From Nocardiopsis sp. JB363 (GTDB lineage: Bacteria; Actinomycetota; Actinomycetes; Streptosporangiales; Streptosporangiaceae), in contig NZ_FRFF01000126.1 in assembly GCF_900143625.1 (NCBI RefSeq), positions 1 through 60,288 of the forward strand: a DNA stretch of 60,288 nt, written 5' to 3'. The translations under genes were made by a program, and so were the position numbers. A model generated the notes under the pieces. The model searched no databases, was not told the DNA's origin, and saw nothing but the letters and a program-made list of their open reading frames with translations. Below are positions 28,593 through 36,758 of this stretch, piece after piece; positions within the stretch are counted from its first letter, which is position 1, and the number at the start of each line of letters is the position of its first letter.

Positions 28593-29648
28593 CTAGGACA
28601 AGGACAGGGATCGGGACAGCTTGATCCAGTCCTGCAGCAGGGTGTGGGCGGAACCGGAGTCCACGGCTGCGGAAACGGTTTCCAGAGTGTTTGCGAACGC
28701 CGTGTCCAGCCCGTTCGTCCATCCCTGGTAGGCGGCCAAGGCGCCGGCGGCGTTGGCCAGAACCGCGTCCCTGATCGGCCCGCGCTCTCCCTCCACGACC
28801 CGGTGCATCACGCTGGCGTTGAAGGTGGCGTCTCCTCCCCGCAGGGCGTCGGGGCCGCTACGTGGCAGCCCGTGCTCGGCGGTGTCGAGTTGATTTTGCT
28901 CGACCCGTCCCTCGGTGACCGCCCATACCTGGGTGGTCGCTGCGGTGGTGATCTCGTCCAGTCCATCGTCACCGCGCACCACTAAAGCGGTGGCACCCCG
29001 GTCGGCCAGGACTTGGGCCAGCACGGGGGCCAGCGCGGTGTTGGAACAGCCCACCAGGGACGTGGCGGGAAAGGCCGGGTTGGTGAGCGGGGCCAGGTAG
29101 TTGATGGCCGTGGGCACGCCCAGCTTTCTGCGTACCGGTGCTGCGTGGCGCAGGCCTTGGTGGAACACGGGAGCGAAAGTGAACCCGATGCCGAGCGTCT
29201 GGACGCATTGGGTGACCTGTGCGGGGTCCAGATCCAAGGGGATGCCTACCGCTTCGAGCACATCTGCGGAGCCCGCTTGAGAGGAGACAGAGCGGCCGCC
29301 GTGTTTGACCACGCGGGTTCCGGTCGCGGCGAGCACGATCGCGGCCATGGTGGACACGTTCACGGTGTGGGCACCATCGCCGCCGGTTCCGACGATGTCG
29401 ACCACGGTGGCGCCGTCGACCTGCAGGGGCACGACGCGTGCCATGAGGGCGTTGAGCAGACCCGCCATCTCAGGGGGTGACTCACCCTTGGCTCGCAAAG
29501 CAACGAGGAACCCGGCCAGTTCGGCGGGGTCGGCGGCGTTATCCATGACCTGGCTCATCGCCCACTGGGTCTCGGCCTCGCTCAGGTCCTGGCCTCGCAA
29601 TAGCGCGGCCAGCAGCTCTCGCCAGGATCGAGTGGTAGTGGCGCTCAC
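28593..29648 (-). CDS. trpD: Anthranilate phosphoribosyltransferase-like protein (TrpD)
   Basis: A 351-aa protein. GTG 29648 is preferred (MSATTTRSWRELLAALLRGQ) because GGAG lies 6 bases upstream; ATG 29675 is an alternative. PRPP-binding GTGGDGAHTVNVST is near residue 85, then VVKHGGRSVSSQAGSADVLE (usual KHGNR has Gly here) and APVFHQGLRHAAPVRRKLGV. The normal reaction is anthranilate + PRPP to phosphoribosylanthranilate in tryptophan synthesis. No other trp gene is nearby, so it is a stray copy with an unknown role, or a relaxed-specificity enzyme. Confidence 0.88.
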   Translation of the reverse strand: MSATTTRSWRELLAALLRGQDLSEAETQWAMSQVMDNAADPAELAGFLVALRAKGESPPEMAGLLNALMARVVPLQVDGATVVDIVGTGGDGAHTVNVSTMAAIVLAATGTRVVKHGGRSVSSQAGSADVLEAVGIPLDLDPAQVTQCVQTLGIGFTFAPVFHQGLRHAAPVRRKLGVPTAINYLAPLTNPAFPATSLVGCSNTALAPVLAQVLADRGATALVVRGDDGLDEITTAATTQVWAVTEGRVEQNQLDTAEHGLPRSGPDALRGGDATFNASVMHRVVEGERGPIRDAVLANAAGALAAYQGWTNGLDTAFANTLETVSAAVDSGSAHTLLQDWIKLSRSLSLS

Positions 29649-29786
29649 GGGGATCTCCGGGGGACGTGCCGACATTCCCTCAGCACAGTAACCATCCTGC
29701 CTCTGCTCTACTGCCCGTTTGGGGCAGCCGATGAGGCCCCGCCTCGTTGATGTGCTTGGGCGCGCACTGAGGCTCAGGAGTACTTG

Positions 29787-30095
29787 GTGTCGAACCAAAT
29801 GAAGGGCAACGCAGTGTTCCTCACAGAGCATGGTGTGCTGCGCCGTGAGACTGCCCGACAAGACGCGCGCCCGGATTTTCGCACACAGGGGGAGGAGACA
29901 GCCCCAGCCTGGGTGTTCGCTGAACGGGCTCTGCTCCTGGAGGCCATCAACACCGAGCGAGCCCGACGTGCTCTGCCCGCCGTCACACTCCAGGATGTGC
30001 GAGACGTCGAGACGGCGGCCGTCGGGCACATCGACTACGCCCGAAAACTGTCGTGGCGATGCGCCGAGCTCGCTCTCGGGCAGGCTCAGCCCTAG
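29787..30095 (+). CDS. Hypothetical protein (102 aa)
   Basis: Starts at GTG 29787 with AGGAG 6 bases upstream; ATG at 29799 is less well placed. The sequence is mostly helical and polar (FAERALLLEAINTERARRAL, AVTLQDVRDVETAAVGHIDY). No family recognised, no membrane segment and no signal peptide. It is divergent from trpD and convergent with the APH gene. Its composition is consistent with a real gene. Confidence 0.6.
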   Translation: MSNQMKGNAVFLTEHGVLRRETARQDARPDFRTQGEETAPAWVFAERALLLEAINTERARRALPAVTLQDVRDVETAAVGHIDYARKLSWRCAELALGQAQP

Positions 30096-30167
30096 ACACT
30101 GGTCTCACCACCCGGGAACACCCGCCGGTCAAGGAATGAGTCAGGAGCGAGCGGCTGCGGCGTATGG

Positions 30168-30947
30168 CTATTCGGCCCAGTGCTCGGCCCACCTCTGTGA
30201 GGCGTCGGCCAAGGCCGTCCGCCACTCTTGCCCGGGGCGAATCCTCGCGTAGTGCCGGTTCATCCGAACATCAGCCCGCGCGAACACCGCCAACGCGTCC
30301 GGATCAAGCCGCCCCCACATCGCGGACGCCGACAGGAGCTTTTCCACATCGGCCGCGTCATGGCCCGAGGACACCAGCTGCACGGCCAGGCACGAGGGTG
30401 CCACGAGCGCCGACGCCACGGTGGGCCACGCCCAGTCCACCACCCACACCCGGTCGGTGTGGTCGATGAGGATGTTGCGCGGGTGCAGGTCCGCATGGGT
30501 CAGGTGGTTCCCCCGGACGACCTTGACCATCTCTCCGGGCAGGGCACGGTCCCACCGGGTCTCCACCCAGAGGCGGGCCACCTCCGGGAGAGGGAGAGCG
30601 GTGATCTGGCCCACCGCCTGCACCACGCGGGGCAAGTCTGGTGATCCCGGGGTGAAGTCGGCCGACCTACCCTTGATCACCTCGAAGCCCAGCGCGAACC
30701 ATCCGGCCCCGCGGGCCTGCCACAGCAAGGCGGGGGCCAGCCCGTTCAAATGCGGATTGATCTGACCCTCACGCTCCACCTCGGACAGCACGCCCCCAGG
30801 GCGATCGGGGACTGCCTTGAGGAACACGCGCCCTTGCTCGCTGGTGACCACGGCAGTGGTCGAGTAGTCACTGCCCTCGGCGAGAGGGCTCACGTCGGTG
30901 ATGCGCCCGGTGTGAGAGGTGATGAGTTCGGTGAGCTCGGGGCCCAT
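30168..30947 (-). CDS. APH-family small-molecule phosphotransferase
   Basis: A 259-aa kinase-fold protein starting MGPELTELITSHTGRITDVS, with AGGAGG upstream of ATG 30947. It has the nucleotide-binding segment GRVFLKAVPD, the Brenner motif HADLHPRNIL (catalytic Asp) and VVDWAWPTV (metal-binding Asp). The family transfers phosphate from ATP to aminoglycosides, homoserine, choline or related small molecules. It has no close partner gene and the substrate is unknown. It is one of three intact APH-type genes in this window. Confidence 0.85.
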   Translation of the reverse strand: MGPELTELITSHTGRITDVSPLAEGSDYSTTAVVTSEQGRVFLKAVPDRPGGVLSEVEREGQINPHLNGLAPALLWQARGAGWFALGFEVIKGRSADFTPGSPDLPRVVQAVGQITALPLPEVARLWVETRWDRALPGEMVKVVRGNHLTHADLHPRNILIDHTDRVWVVDWAWPTVASALVAPSCLAVQLVSSGHDAADVEKLLSASAMWGRLDPDALAVFARADVRMNRHYARIRPGQEWRTALADASQRWAEHWAE

Positions 30948-31096
30948 CAAATCCTCCTGAGGGGACAAGCGGCTTTAGTCGGTGGGGGATCGGGTTTCCC
31001 GCGTAGCGGGACAAGGGCAGCCGAGCCGCCGGTAGGCGGTCCGGCGTCCACTACAGGGCACAGAAAGTAGACCTGTGGCGCTTGTATACTTCTCTC

Positions 31097-31525
31097 GTGT
31101 CTGTGACTCGCAAGGTTCGCCGGTTCTCCGGTGGCGTGTACGACCTCGGACTCCACGTCGTGTGGTGTTCGAAGTACCGCCGCCCGGTACTCGGTGGAGG
31201 CGTGGCACAGCGCCTGGAGGAACTGCTCAGGTCCAAGGCCGATGAGCGCGGTTGGCAGATCATCGCAGTCGAGGTGATGCCCGACCAGGTGCATTTGTTC
31301 GTCAAGCACGACCCCAAGGCATCGGCGTCATACGTCGCCAACCAGTTCAAGGGGTACACATCGCGCGTTCTGCGTGAGGAGTTTCCCCATTTGAGGTCGA
31401 AGCTTCCCACCCTGTGGTCCTCGTCGTACTTCGCCGCGTCCGTGGGAGCCGTCAGCGCTGACACGGTGCAGCGGTACATCGACACCCAGCGGGAACGCCC
31501 GTGGAAAAAGGGAGAGGGTACGTGA
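31097..31525 (+). CDS. tnpA: IS200/IS605 TnpA (Y1 HUH transposase), first His of HUH changed to Gln
   Basis: A 142-aa single-strand transposase. GTG 31097 fits a leaderless start with TATACT at 31085-31090. It has YDLGLHVVWCSKYRRPVLGG and the HUH region MPDQVHLFVKHD, where family members usually read PDHVHL. The first metal-binding His is Gln here (CAG instead of CAC/CAT), and the catalytic Tyr region VQRYIDTQ is kept. The mutation predicts weak or absent DNA nicking. It overlaps the tnpB start by GTGA. Confidence 0.85.
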   Translation: MSVTRKVRRFSGGVYDLGLHVVWCSKYRRPVLGGGVAQRLEELLRSKADERGWQIIAVEVMPDQVHLFVKHDPKASASYVANQFKGYTSRVLREEFPHLRSKLPTLWSSSYFAASVGAVSADTVQRYIDTQRERPWKKGEGT

Positions 31526-32739
31526 TCCGCGCGTACAAGTTCCTTCTTCGCCCTACCAAGCGCCAAGAGGCATCCCTCACGCAGATGCTGCGCGACCACT
31601 GCTCTTTGTACAACGGAGCATTGCAGGAACGCCGCGACGCCTACGCCCACCCTTCGAAGACGAAGATCAGGTACGGCGACCAGTCGGCACAGCTCAAAGA
31701 GATCCGGGCGTTTGATCCCGAGCGGCAGGGGCGTTGGTCCTTCTCCTGCCAGCAAGCCACGTTGCGGCGCCTGGACAAGGCCTTTCAGGCGTTCTTCAGG
31801 CGGGTGAGGGCCGGTCAAAAGCCCGGGTATCCCCGGTTCCGTGGAGTGGGCCGGTTCGACACGGTGGTCTTTCCCAAGGACGGGGACGGCTGCCGGTGGG
31901 ACTCCACACCCCAAGATGCGGTGACCCGTGTGCGGTTCCAGGGTGTGGGGCATGTGCGTGTCCACCAGCACCGCCCGGTCAAGGGGCGTGTGAAGATGGT
32001 CAGCGTCAAGCGCGAGGGCGGCCGGTGGTTCCTGGTTTTGGCCTGCGACCAGGTACCGGCCCAACCCTTGGAGCCGACCGGGCGTGTGGCCGGTATCGAC
32101 ATGGGTGTGGCCTCCTTCCTCACCACAAGCGAGGGTGAGCACGTGGACAACCCCCGGTTCCTCGCGCGTTCGGCTCACAAACTGGCCCTCGCACAGCGCA
32201 ACCTGTCCGCCTTCCCCCAGCGGGTCAAGGCGCACAAGCGCACGCGTAAGCACCGTGCGGCACAGGCCCGGGTCAACAGCTTTCACGCGAAGGTGCGGCG
32301 CCAACGCCTCGATCACCACCACAAGGTCGCCCTTGACCTCATCCGTTCGTTCGAGGCGATCGCGCACGAACGCCTGAACATCGCGGGTATGACCAGGAAG
32401 CCCGCACCCAAGACCGACCCCGAGCAGCGAGGCGTGTTCCTTGCGAACAACGCCGCCGCTAAGGCCGGGCTGAACAAGAGCATCCAGGATGCGGGTTGGG
32501 GGGTGTTCCTGGGAATCCTCGCGCACAAGGCTGAGAGCGCCGGTCGTGAGTTGATCCCGGTCGATGCCCGCAACACGTCGCGCACCTGCCCGCGCCAATC
32601 GTGCGGGCACACCAGTGCGAACAACCGCCCCGCACAGGAGAAGTTCCGTTGCCTCCAGTGCGGCTATACAGAGCACGCCGACCGGGTGGGAGCGGTCAAC
32701 GTTGGCATCAGGGCCGGGCTGGTCCTTCCCGTCCTCTGA
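31522..32739 (+). CDS. tnpB: IS200/IS605 TnpB RNA-guided nuclease
   Basis: A 405-aa TnpB starting at GTG 31522. RuvC residues appear in VAGIDMGVASFL (Asp), AHERLNIAGM (Glu) and EHADRVGAVNVG (Asp), and a zinc finger in CPRQSCGHTSANN... CLQCG. It is complete, so the guided nuclease may be active even though TnpA has a damaged HUH motif. The guide RNA normally comes from the 3' end of tnpB and the right-end hairpin (32756-32775). Confidence 0.9.
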   Translation: MIRAYKFLLRPTKRQEASLTQMLRDHCSLYNGALQERRDAYAHPSKTKIRYGDQSAQLKEIRAFDPERQGRWSFSCQQATLRRLDKAFQAFFRRVRAGQKPGYPRFRGVGRFDTVVFPKDGDGCRWDSTPQDAVTRVRFQGVGHVRVHQHRPVKGRVKMVSVKREGGRWFLVLACDQVPAQPLEPTGRVAGIDMGVASFLTTSEGEHVDNPRFLARSAHKLALAQRNLSAFPQRVKAHKRTRKHRAAQARVNSFHAKVRRQRLDHHHKVALDLIRSFEAIAHERLNIAGMTRKPAPKTDPEQRGVFLANNAAAKAGLNKSIQDAGWGVFLGILAHKAESAGRELIPVDARNTSRTCPRQSCGHTSANNRPAQEKFRCLQCGYTEHADRVGAVNVGIRAGLVLPVL

Positions 32740-32755
32740 ATGGAGGCAGGAGAAG

Positions 32756-32775
32756 CCCACCGCTTCAGCGGTGGG
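32756..32775. repeat. Right-end hairpin of the IS605 element
   Basis: CCCACCGC and GCGGTGGG pair perfectly around TTCA, 16 bases after the tnpB stop. It is the subterminal hairpin recognised by TnpA and the likely 3' part of the guide RNA of TnpB. Confidence 0.75.
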
Positions 32776-32860
32776 AGGAGTCACGTCCTCGGTTTCTGGG
32801 GGTAGCCAACAAACGGGTCTGTGGTTCATCGTCCAGCGCCCCTCCAACGCGGGCAGGGGG

Positions 32861-33373
32861 TCAAGGTGCGGGGCTGATCGTGGTTTCGCGCTCCAGCGGG
32901 GTGGTCAGCAGCGTGTCGCACACCGACCGCCACCCGGGGTGCTGGTCGAGGCGGATGTAGCCCTGCGGGGGACAGACCTCGTTGAGCATCCGCTCCAACT
33001 CGGCTGCGGTGAACCCCGTGTACTGGCGTACGCGCTGGATCGGCATGGCGTAGCCCACCGAACGGCCCCCGCGGGCCAGGTAGGGATCCACGGTGGCAGC
33101 GCTGCCCGCCTGCATCCGCTCGGCGATCTGCGCGATCTGCTCAGGGGTGTCCTCGATCGCGACGTCCAGGTCGATCACCGCACACAGCCGATTCTCCGGC
33201 TCGGTCAGGTACACGAACCACTGCGCCGGGGACCCGGTGAGAAAGCGGCGTCGGAACTCGTGGGTCTTCTGACCGGTCCACATCAGCTCGTACCACGGGG
33301 GGTCCAGGTTCATCACCACCGGCACCGGACCACAGGTGCAGGCCTTGAGCGAGGACTGGTCCAGTTGGTCCAC
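32861..33373 (-). CDS. ASCH/PUA-like domain protein
   Basis: A 170-aa protein starting at GTG 33373, with AGGAG 5 bases upstream. The N-terminal half resembles the ASCH/EVE RNA-binding fold: VVMNLDPPWYELMWTGQKTH, EFRRRFLTG and QWFVYLTEPENRLCAVIDLD. The remainder is helical (YTGFTAAELERMLNEVCPPQ GYIRL). ASCH proteins bind RNA or modified nucleic acids, and the family also appears in actinomycete accessory regions. It lies on the minus strand just beyond the IS605 element. The domain call is by pattern and moderately secure. Confidence 0.55.
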   Translation of the reverse strand: MDQLDQSSLKACTCGPVPVVMNLDPPWYELMWTGQKTHEFRRRFLTGSPAQWFVYLTEPENRLCAVIDLDVAIEDTPEQIAQIAERMQAGSAATVDPYLARGGRSVGYAMPIQRVRQYTGFTAAELERMLNEVCPPQGYIRLDQHPGWRSVCDTLLTTPLERETTISPAP

Positions 33374-33510
33374 CAGGGCTCCTCATGTACCAGGGGGCAG
33401 GTCGGGGACAGCGTAACCACCAGCGCCCCGGCGCACCGCTACTTTCCCGAACCTCTCCCCTTGGGCTGGCCCGTCCCCGAGAGGAGGGGGTCGGGGCCCG
33501 GGTGAGAGGT

Positions 33511-33672
33511 TCACACCTGCAGGAGCTGGACTGCTCCGGGGACGGGGGAGTGCACGACACGCTCATGGGCAGGGGCATCGTCAGGGGTGGGGATCCACGG
33601 GGCGGTCTGGGCCAGATACCAGTCGTGGCTGGGGCGGCGAGAACCACCCGCGAGCGTCCCCGGCTTGATCAC
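33511..33672 (-). CDS. Small hypothetical protein (53 aa)
   Basis: A frame from GTG 33672 reading MIKPGTLAGGSRRPSHDWYL then AQTAPWIPTPDDAPAHERVV and ending PGAVQLLQV. It lies between the MazG gene and the ASCH-like gene on the same strand, with good third-position composition but no clear ribosome-binding site. No family recognised. Confidence 0.4.
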   Translation of the reverse strand: MIKPGTLAGGSRRPSHDWYLAQTAPWIPTPDDAPAHERVVHSPVPGAVQLLQV

Positions 33673-33696
33673 CTGGGGTCGCTGCTAGGGGAGGGG

Positions 33697-34017
33697 TCAA
33701 TGCCAGGTGCGTTGTTCGTTCACGAGCTCTTTGTCCCGCAGGGCCTGACCCAGGTCGATGTCTTCCCGGTTCGCGATCGAGGCGACATAGATCAGCACAT
33801 CGGCCAGTTCCGCGCCGAGTTCCCCGACCCTGCTGTTGGGGTCCATGCTGAGCGAAGCGCTCTTGCGCACCGCCTTGCACACCTCCCCAGTCTCCTCCGC
33901 GAGCTTCAGGGCCTGATCCACAGTGGTGCTGTCGGCGAACCCGCGCTCCAGCTCCATCTTGGACACGTACTCCTGGATCTGCGCCAGAGTGAGCGGTCCG
34001 GGGGGTAGCGGTTTCAT
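33697..34017 (-). CDS. MazG-like nucleoside triphosphate pyrophosphohydrolase
   Basis: A 106-aa protein starting MKPLPPGPLTLAQIQEYVSK at ATG 34017. Metal-binding acidic residues are in KLAEETGEVCKAVRK and ELGAELADVLIYVASIANRE, the EExxE...ExxD pattern of all-alpha NTP pyrophosphohydrolases. It hydrolyses NTPs or dNTPs to NMP and pyrophosphate. Single-domain size fits the small MazG subtype. It sits in the minus-strand series of nucleotide-linked genes. Confidence 0.85.
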   Translation of the reverse strand: MKPLPPGPLTLAQIQEYVSKMELERGFADSTTVDQALKLAEETGEVCKAVRKSASLSMDPNSRVGELGAELADVLIYVASIANREDIDLGQALRDKELVNEQRTWH

Positions 34018-34050
34018 GCAAGGCACCTTCGTGGAGGGGGCGAGAGCACG

Positions 34051-34122
34051 GACGCTACCAGCGCAGCACCCACGTAGGTGGGCAAACGGGCGAATCCGTA
34101 TTCGCGGAGCCAGCGTGCGCAG
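34051..34122. repeat. 72-bp direct repeat, copy A
   Basis: Matches 34999-35070 with a single T/C difference. On the minus strand both copies encode CARWLREYGFARLPTYVGAA LVAS, and the only difference is a synonymous GAA/GAG change. Copy A lies 34 bp upstream of the MazG ATG and ends in an unrelated tail, so it is probably a gene fragment rather than a regulatory repeat. Confidence 0.7.
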
Positions 34123-34240
34123 CCCTTGCTCGGGCTATGCACAAACCGGGCGGCGCGGTCGTGGGCAATGGGATTCTAGCGATCGCAGGGTGTGTTCAGA
34201 CATGATGCTCCGTTTTGGTGTGGTCAGCAGTGGCCGACTG

Positions 34241-34795
34241 TCAGCGTGGGGGCGAGAGAGCGGCACGAACGCCTGCGCGGATCGCTGCAACCGGGGGTTC
34301 TGCTTTCGACCCGGCATAGGTTTCGCGGAACAGCGCGGTCACCTCACCCTGGCCGTCGCCCTGGTACACAACCGCCTCCCAGACTCCTTCCAGGTAAAGG
34401 TGGCTGAGGACGGACACTTGCGTGTTGCGATTCCTCTGGGAGTTGTATAAGGCTCCCGGGCGCCTGTCGCCGCCGGGACTAAGGCCGGGGAGCAGGTAGA
34501 TCCGGTCACGGGTGAGATCGGGGATTCCGAGGTCCACCCCCAGCGCGTCGAACACTTCGAGGGCGGCTGGTAAGGCGCTGGCTTCCGAGAGGAGATGGCA
34601 GGATGCTTCTTTGTGGCCGCACAGGTTTTCCCAGCGGTCGACCGCACCTTGTGTCGGGTCCGAAGGAAGGACTCGGCCTCGGCGCTCTCCACAGAGGGGG
34701 CAGGTGTCCAAGACCTGGACGGCGCGCGACTCGTAGGCCCAAGGAATCTCAGGGCGGGGTGCGACCACCCAAACGATTCGGGTTGGGATCGTCAC
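34241..34795 (-). CDS. Hypothetical protein with CxxC motif (184 aa)
   Basis: Starts at GTG 34795 with GGAAG nearby. It contains CPLCGERRGRV (residues about 32-42), a possible zinc knuckle, then a mixed alpha/beta region including LYNSQRNRNTQVSVLSHLYL and VWEAVVYQGDGQGEVTALFR. No family recognised and no membrane segment. It lies between the two 72-bp repeats. Function unknown. Confidence 0.6.
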   Translation of the reverse strand: MTIPTRIVWVVAPRPEIPWAYESRAVQVLDTCPLCGERRGRVLPSDPTQGAVDRWENLCGHKEASCHLLSEASALPAALEVFDALGVDLGIPDLTRDRIYLLPGLSPGGDRRPGALYNSQRNRNTQVSVLSHLYLEGVWEAVVYQGDGQGEVTALFRETYAGSKAEPPVAAIRAGVRAALSPPR

Positions 34796-34881
34796 AGCTT
34801 CCCATTCTCATGGTTGAGGTATCACAGGACGGGGGCGTGTCAGTAGGGGCGGCGAGCTGGCGCAGGGTGTGGGGGCGAGCG

Positions 34882-35000
34882 TCAGCAAACGGTGCCGGAT
34901 CCGCGGCTCGCGCGGGCCACGATGTCCAGGGCCCTGCGGCGGGAGTCAGCGATCAGGTGGGTCTTGGTCATTAGCCTGCCCCGGGAGCGTCCGAGTGCGA
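34882..35000 (-). pseudogene. IS5-like transposase fragment
   Basis: The minus-strand frame reads ALGRSRGRLMTKTHLIADSR RRALDIVARASRG, similar to the conserved GRSRGGLTTKIHLAADSRCR block of IS5-family transposases, and stops soon after. It starts right where copy B of the 72-bp repeat loses similarity to copy A, so it marks an old insertion or recombination break. Confidence 0.55.
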
Positions 35001-35070
35001 CGCTACCAGCGCAGCACCCACGTAGGTGGGCAAACGGGCGAATCCGTACTCGCGGAGCCAGCGTGCGCAG
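34999..35070. repeat. 72-bp direct repeat, copy B
   Basis: One mismatch relative to 34051-34122. It is followed immediately on its left side by the IS5-like fragment, so the two copies diverge sharply there. Confidence 0.7.
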
Positions 35071-35111
35071 CGCTGGCTCGGGCCATGTTGTCCTCGTGTG
35101 GTCCCTCGCCG

Positions 35112-35465
35112 CTAGGAAAGGGCCGGTCCTGCTTCCTCTTTGTGGTGAGGAACAGCGAGGTGGGCCGAGTAGGACACCCCCTCCGCACGGCGCTCTTTAC
35201 GCACGCGTCCTTGACGCACCAAGTAATCCAACGTGGTGCGGGTCTGGTTAAGGGTGTAATCGCGGGCCAACGCCTCAACGATCATGCGCGCCGTCCACCA
35301 TTCAGGTGCTGAGTTCTCCAACAGATCAAGGATGCGCTTGGTCCGCGGCCCGGGGCGCAGCAGCTCTCCAGAGCGGGGATTCAACACCGCCCCTGAAAGC
35401 ATGTAGAAGTGGAGTTTTGAGTAAAGGTCTTCGATGTCGGTCATTCGCTTACGCAACAGCCACAC
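35112..35465 (-). CDS. Winged-helix-like hypothetical protein, possibly 5'-truncated
   Basis: A 117-aa frame from GTG 35465, ending with a DNA-binding-like region (RTKRILDLLENSAPEWWTAR, TLDYLVRQGRVRKERRAEGV). The same frame continues upstream as coding-looking sequence (NYQRELQQFKNAQANLGRSR EQSRDAKF) to TAA at 35592-35594, with ATG-GAA just before (ATG at 35600). A nonsense change at codon 3 of a roughly 160-aa original protein would explain this. The current product may start internally or be non-functional. No family recognised. Confidence 0.5.
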   Translation of the reverse strand: MWLLRKRMTDIEDLYSKLHFYMLSGAVLNPRSGELLRPGPRTKRILDLLENSAPEWWTARMIVEALARDYTLNQTRTTLDYLVRQGRVRKERRAEGVSYSAHLAVPHHKEEAGPALS

Positions 35466-35772
35466 ATTGAACTTCGCGTCCCGAGACTGTTCACGCGACC
35501 GCCCCAGGTTGGCTTGTGCGTTCTTGAACTGTTGCAGTTCCCTTTGATAATTTCGGCAGAGTTTATCGAGTGTGCCCTGAAACAGGCGAGTTTATTCCAT
35601 AGTCAACTCGTGGCTGGGATCGTCGTTGGTCGCCTCAGATAAGTTGGGCAACTGAACCCCACCCTCTCATTACCTAGAGTTTTAATCTGTCACAGTATGC
35701 AGTTGGTGGTTCCTGGGTAGCAACCGCGCGCGCCGCAGAGAGCGCACTGCAGGGGCCCTCCGATAGTGCTCT

Positions 35773-36663
35773 TCATCTGGAGGCTCGTACCAACCGGTCC
35801 AGCCCGTGGCGACCACGTTCGACCAGCGCCGCATCACCTTGAGTAAGACCGGTGGCCAGGTAGGAGGCAGCCAGGCGCACGGTCAGCAGCTGCAGAGCGC
35901 GTTCCTCGGCCTGTGACAGCTCGCGCCCGTAGCCGTCGAAGAACGCAGCCCGCAGATCAGGGCGTTGCAGCCACACCGCCCCATGAAGCCACACGAACTC
36001 CTCCACCAACGGCCCCGGGGCTGCCTTGGCGAAGTCGATGACCCCGAGCCCACGGCGGGGATCCCAGAGCCAGTTGCGGGTGGCGTAGTCGCCGTGGCGA
36101 TAGACCACGGGCGTTGCGGGAGCGCACCGGGACAGTTCCAGAGCCGCGTCCCTGACCAGAGCCCGCTGGGCGGCGGTGGTGGCTTCCGTGATCAGGGCCA
36201 AGATCTGGTCGGCTTCGCCAGCCTGCTCGGCGATCGAGGTGGAAATCCTCGCGCGATCGACGCTCGTGGGCTCAGGAGAGCGCTCATGCCAACGGCGCAC
36301 GAGTGCGCCAGCGCGGGCATAGACACGCTGCTCCTCGCCGGCGGACAGCCTCAGCCCTCGCACGATGCTCCCGGGCACAGGAGAGGTCGCCAGCGCCAAC
36401 AAGGACTCGTCGGCGGCCAGCACCCGCGGCGCCTGATGAGGGTCCAGAGCTTGGGCCGCGAAGGCCAGGCCAGCACGCTCGCGTGCATGGTCAGCAATAT
36501 CGGGGCTGAGCTTGACGTAGACCGCTTGCGTGCTGGTCTTCACATGCCAGACCCGGGAGTCGGCCCGGGGCCAGGACACGTCAGCGACCACGTGCAGCGG
36601 ACCGAATCGGGCCCTGACCCACAGGGCGAGTTCGCAAGGCAAAGCGTTCGAGGTCCTCGGCAT
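35773..36663 (-). CDS. APH-family small-molecule phosphotransferase
   Basis: A 296-aa protein starting MPRTSNALPCELALWVRARF. It has the kinase nucleotide-binding strand YVKLSPDIADHARERAGLAF, the Brenner motif VVYRHGDYATRNWLWD with catalytic Asp, and LGVIDFAKAAPGPLVEEFVW. It appears full length and intact. Downstream on the same strand from the C39-like peptidase gene, about 95 bp away. The substrate is unknown. Second of three intact APH genes here. Confidence 0.85.
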   Translation of the reverse strand: MPRTSNALPCELALWVRARFGPLHVVADVSWPRADSRVWHVKTSTQAVYVKLSPDIADHARERAGLAFAAQALDPHQAPRVLAADESLLALATSPVPGSIVRGLRLSAGEEQRVYARAGALVRRWHERSPEPTSVDRARISTSIAEQAGEADQILALITEATTAAQRALVRDAALELSRCAPATPVVYRHGDYATRNWLWDPRRGLGVIDFAKAAPGPLVEEFVWLHGAVWLQRPDLRAAFFDGYGRELSQAEERALQLLTVRLAASYLATGLTQGDAALVERGRHGLDRLVRASR

Positions 36664-36758
36664 GCCTTCACGGGCTCCTCTCAAAGCTGTCGACAACACC
36701 GGAACGGGTATTCGGGGCCGCGGAGGGCTGGCAGCCCGCACGCCAGGCACAGCCCGTA

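Larger units (their letters stand above)
30998..32776 (+). mobile_element. IS200/IS605-family element with tnpA and tnpB
   Basis: Carries tnpA (31097-31525) and tnpB (31522-32739) in coupled order. The left part has small stem-loops CCCGC/GCGGG (30998-31010) and CCGCC/GGCGG (31026-31039). The right end has a stem-loop CCCACCGC/GCGGTGGG (32756-32775). The subterminal hairpins, not inverted repeats, fit this family. The exact cleavage ends are not fixed; the outer boundaries are approximate. Confidence 0.85.

Noticed and set aside
31051..32847. 598-residue minus-strand frame opposite tnpA/tnpB
   Set aside because: Antisense to two coupled, well-recognised transposon genes; composition is typical of a shadow frame.
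34051..35083. 72-bp repeat as a structured RNA leader
   Set aside because: Small palindromes (for example GCGAATCCGTATTCGC) made this tempting because copies lie upstream of minus-strand genes, but the only difference is synonymous in an open frame, which favours a coding fragment.
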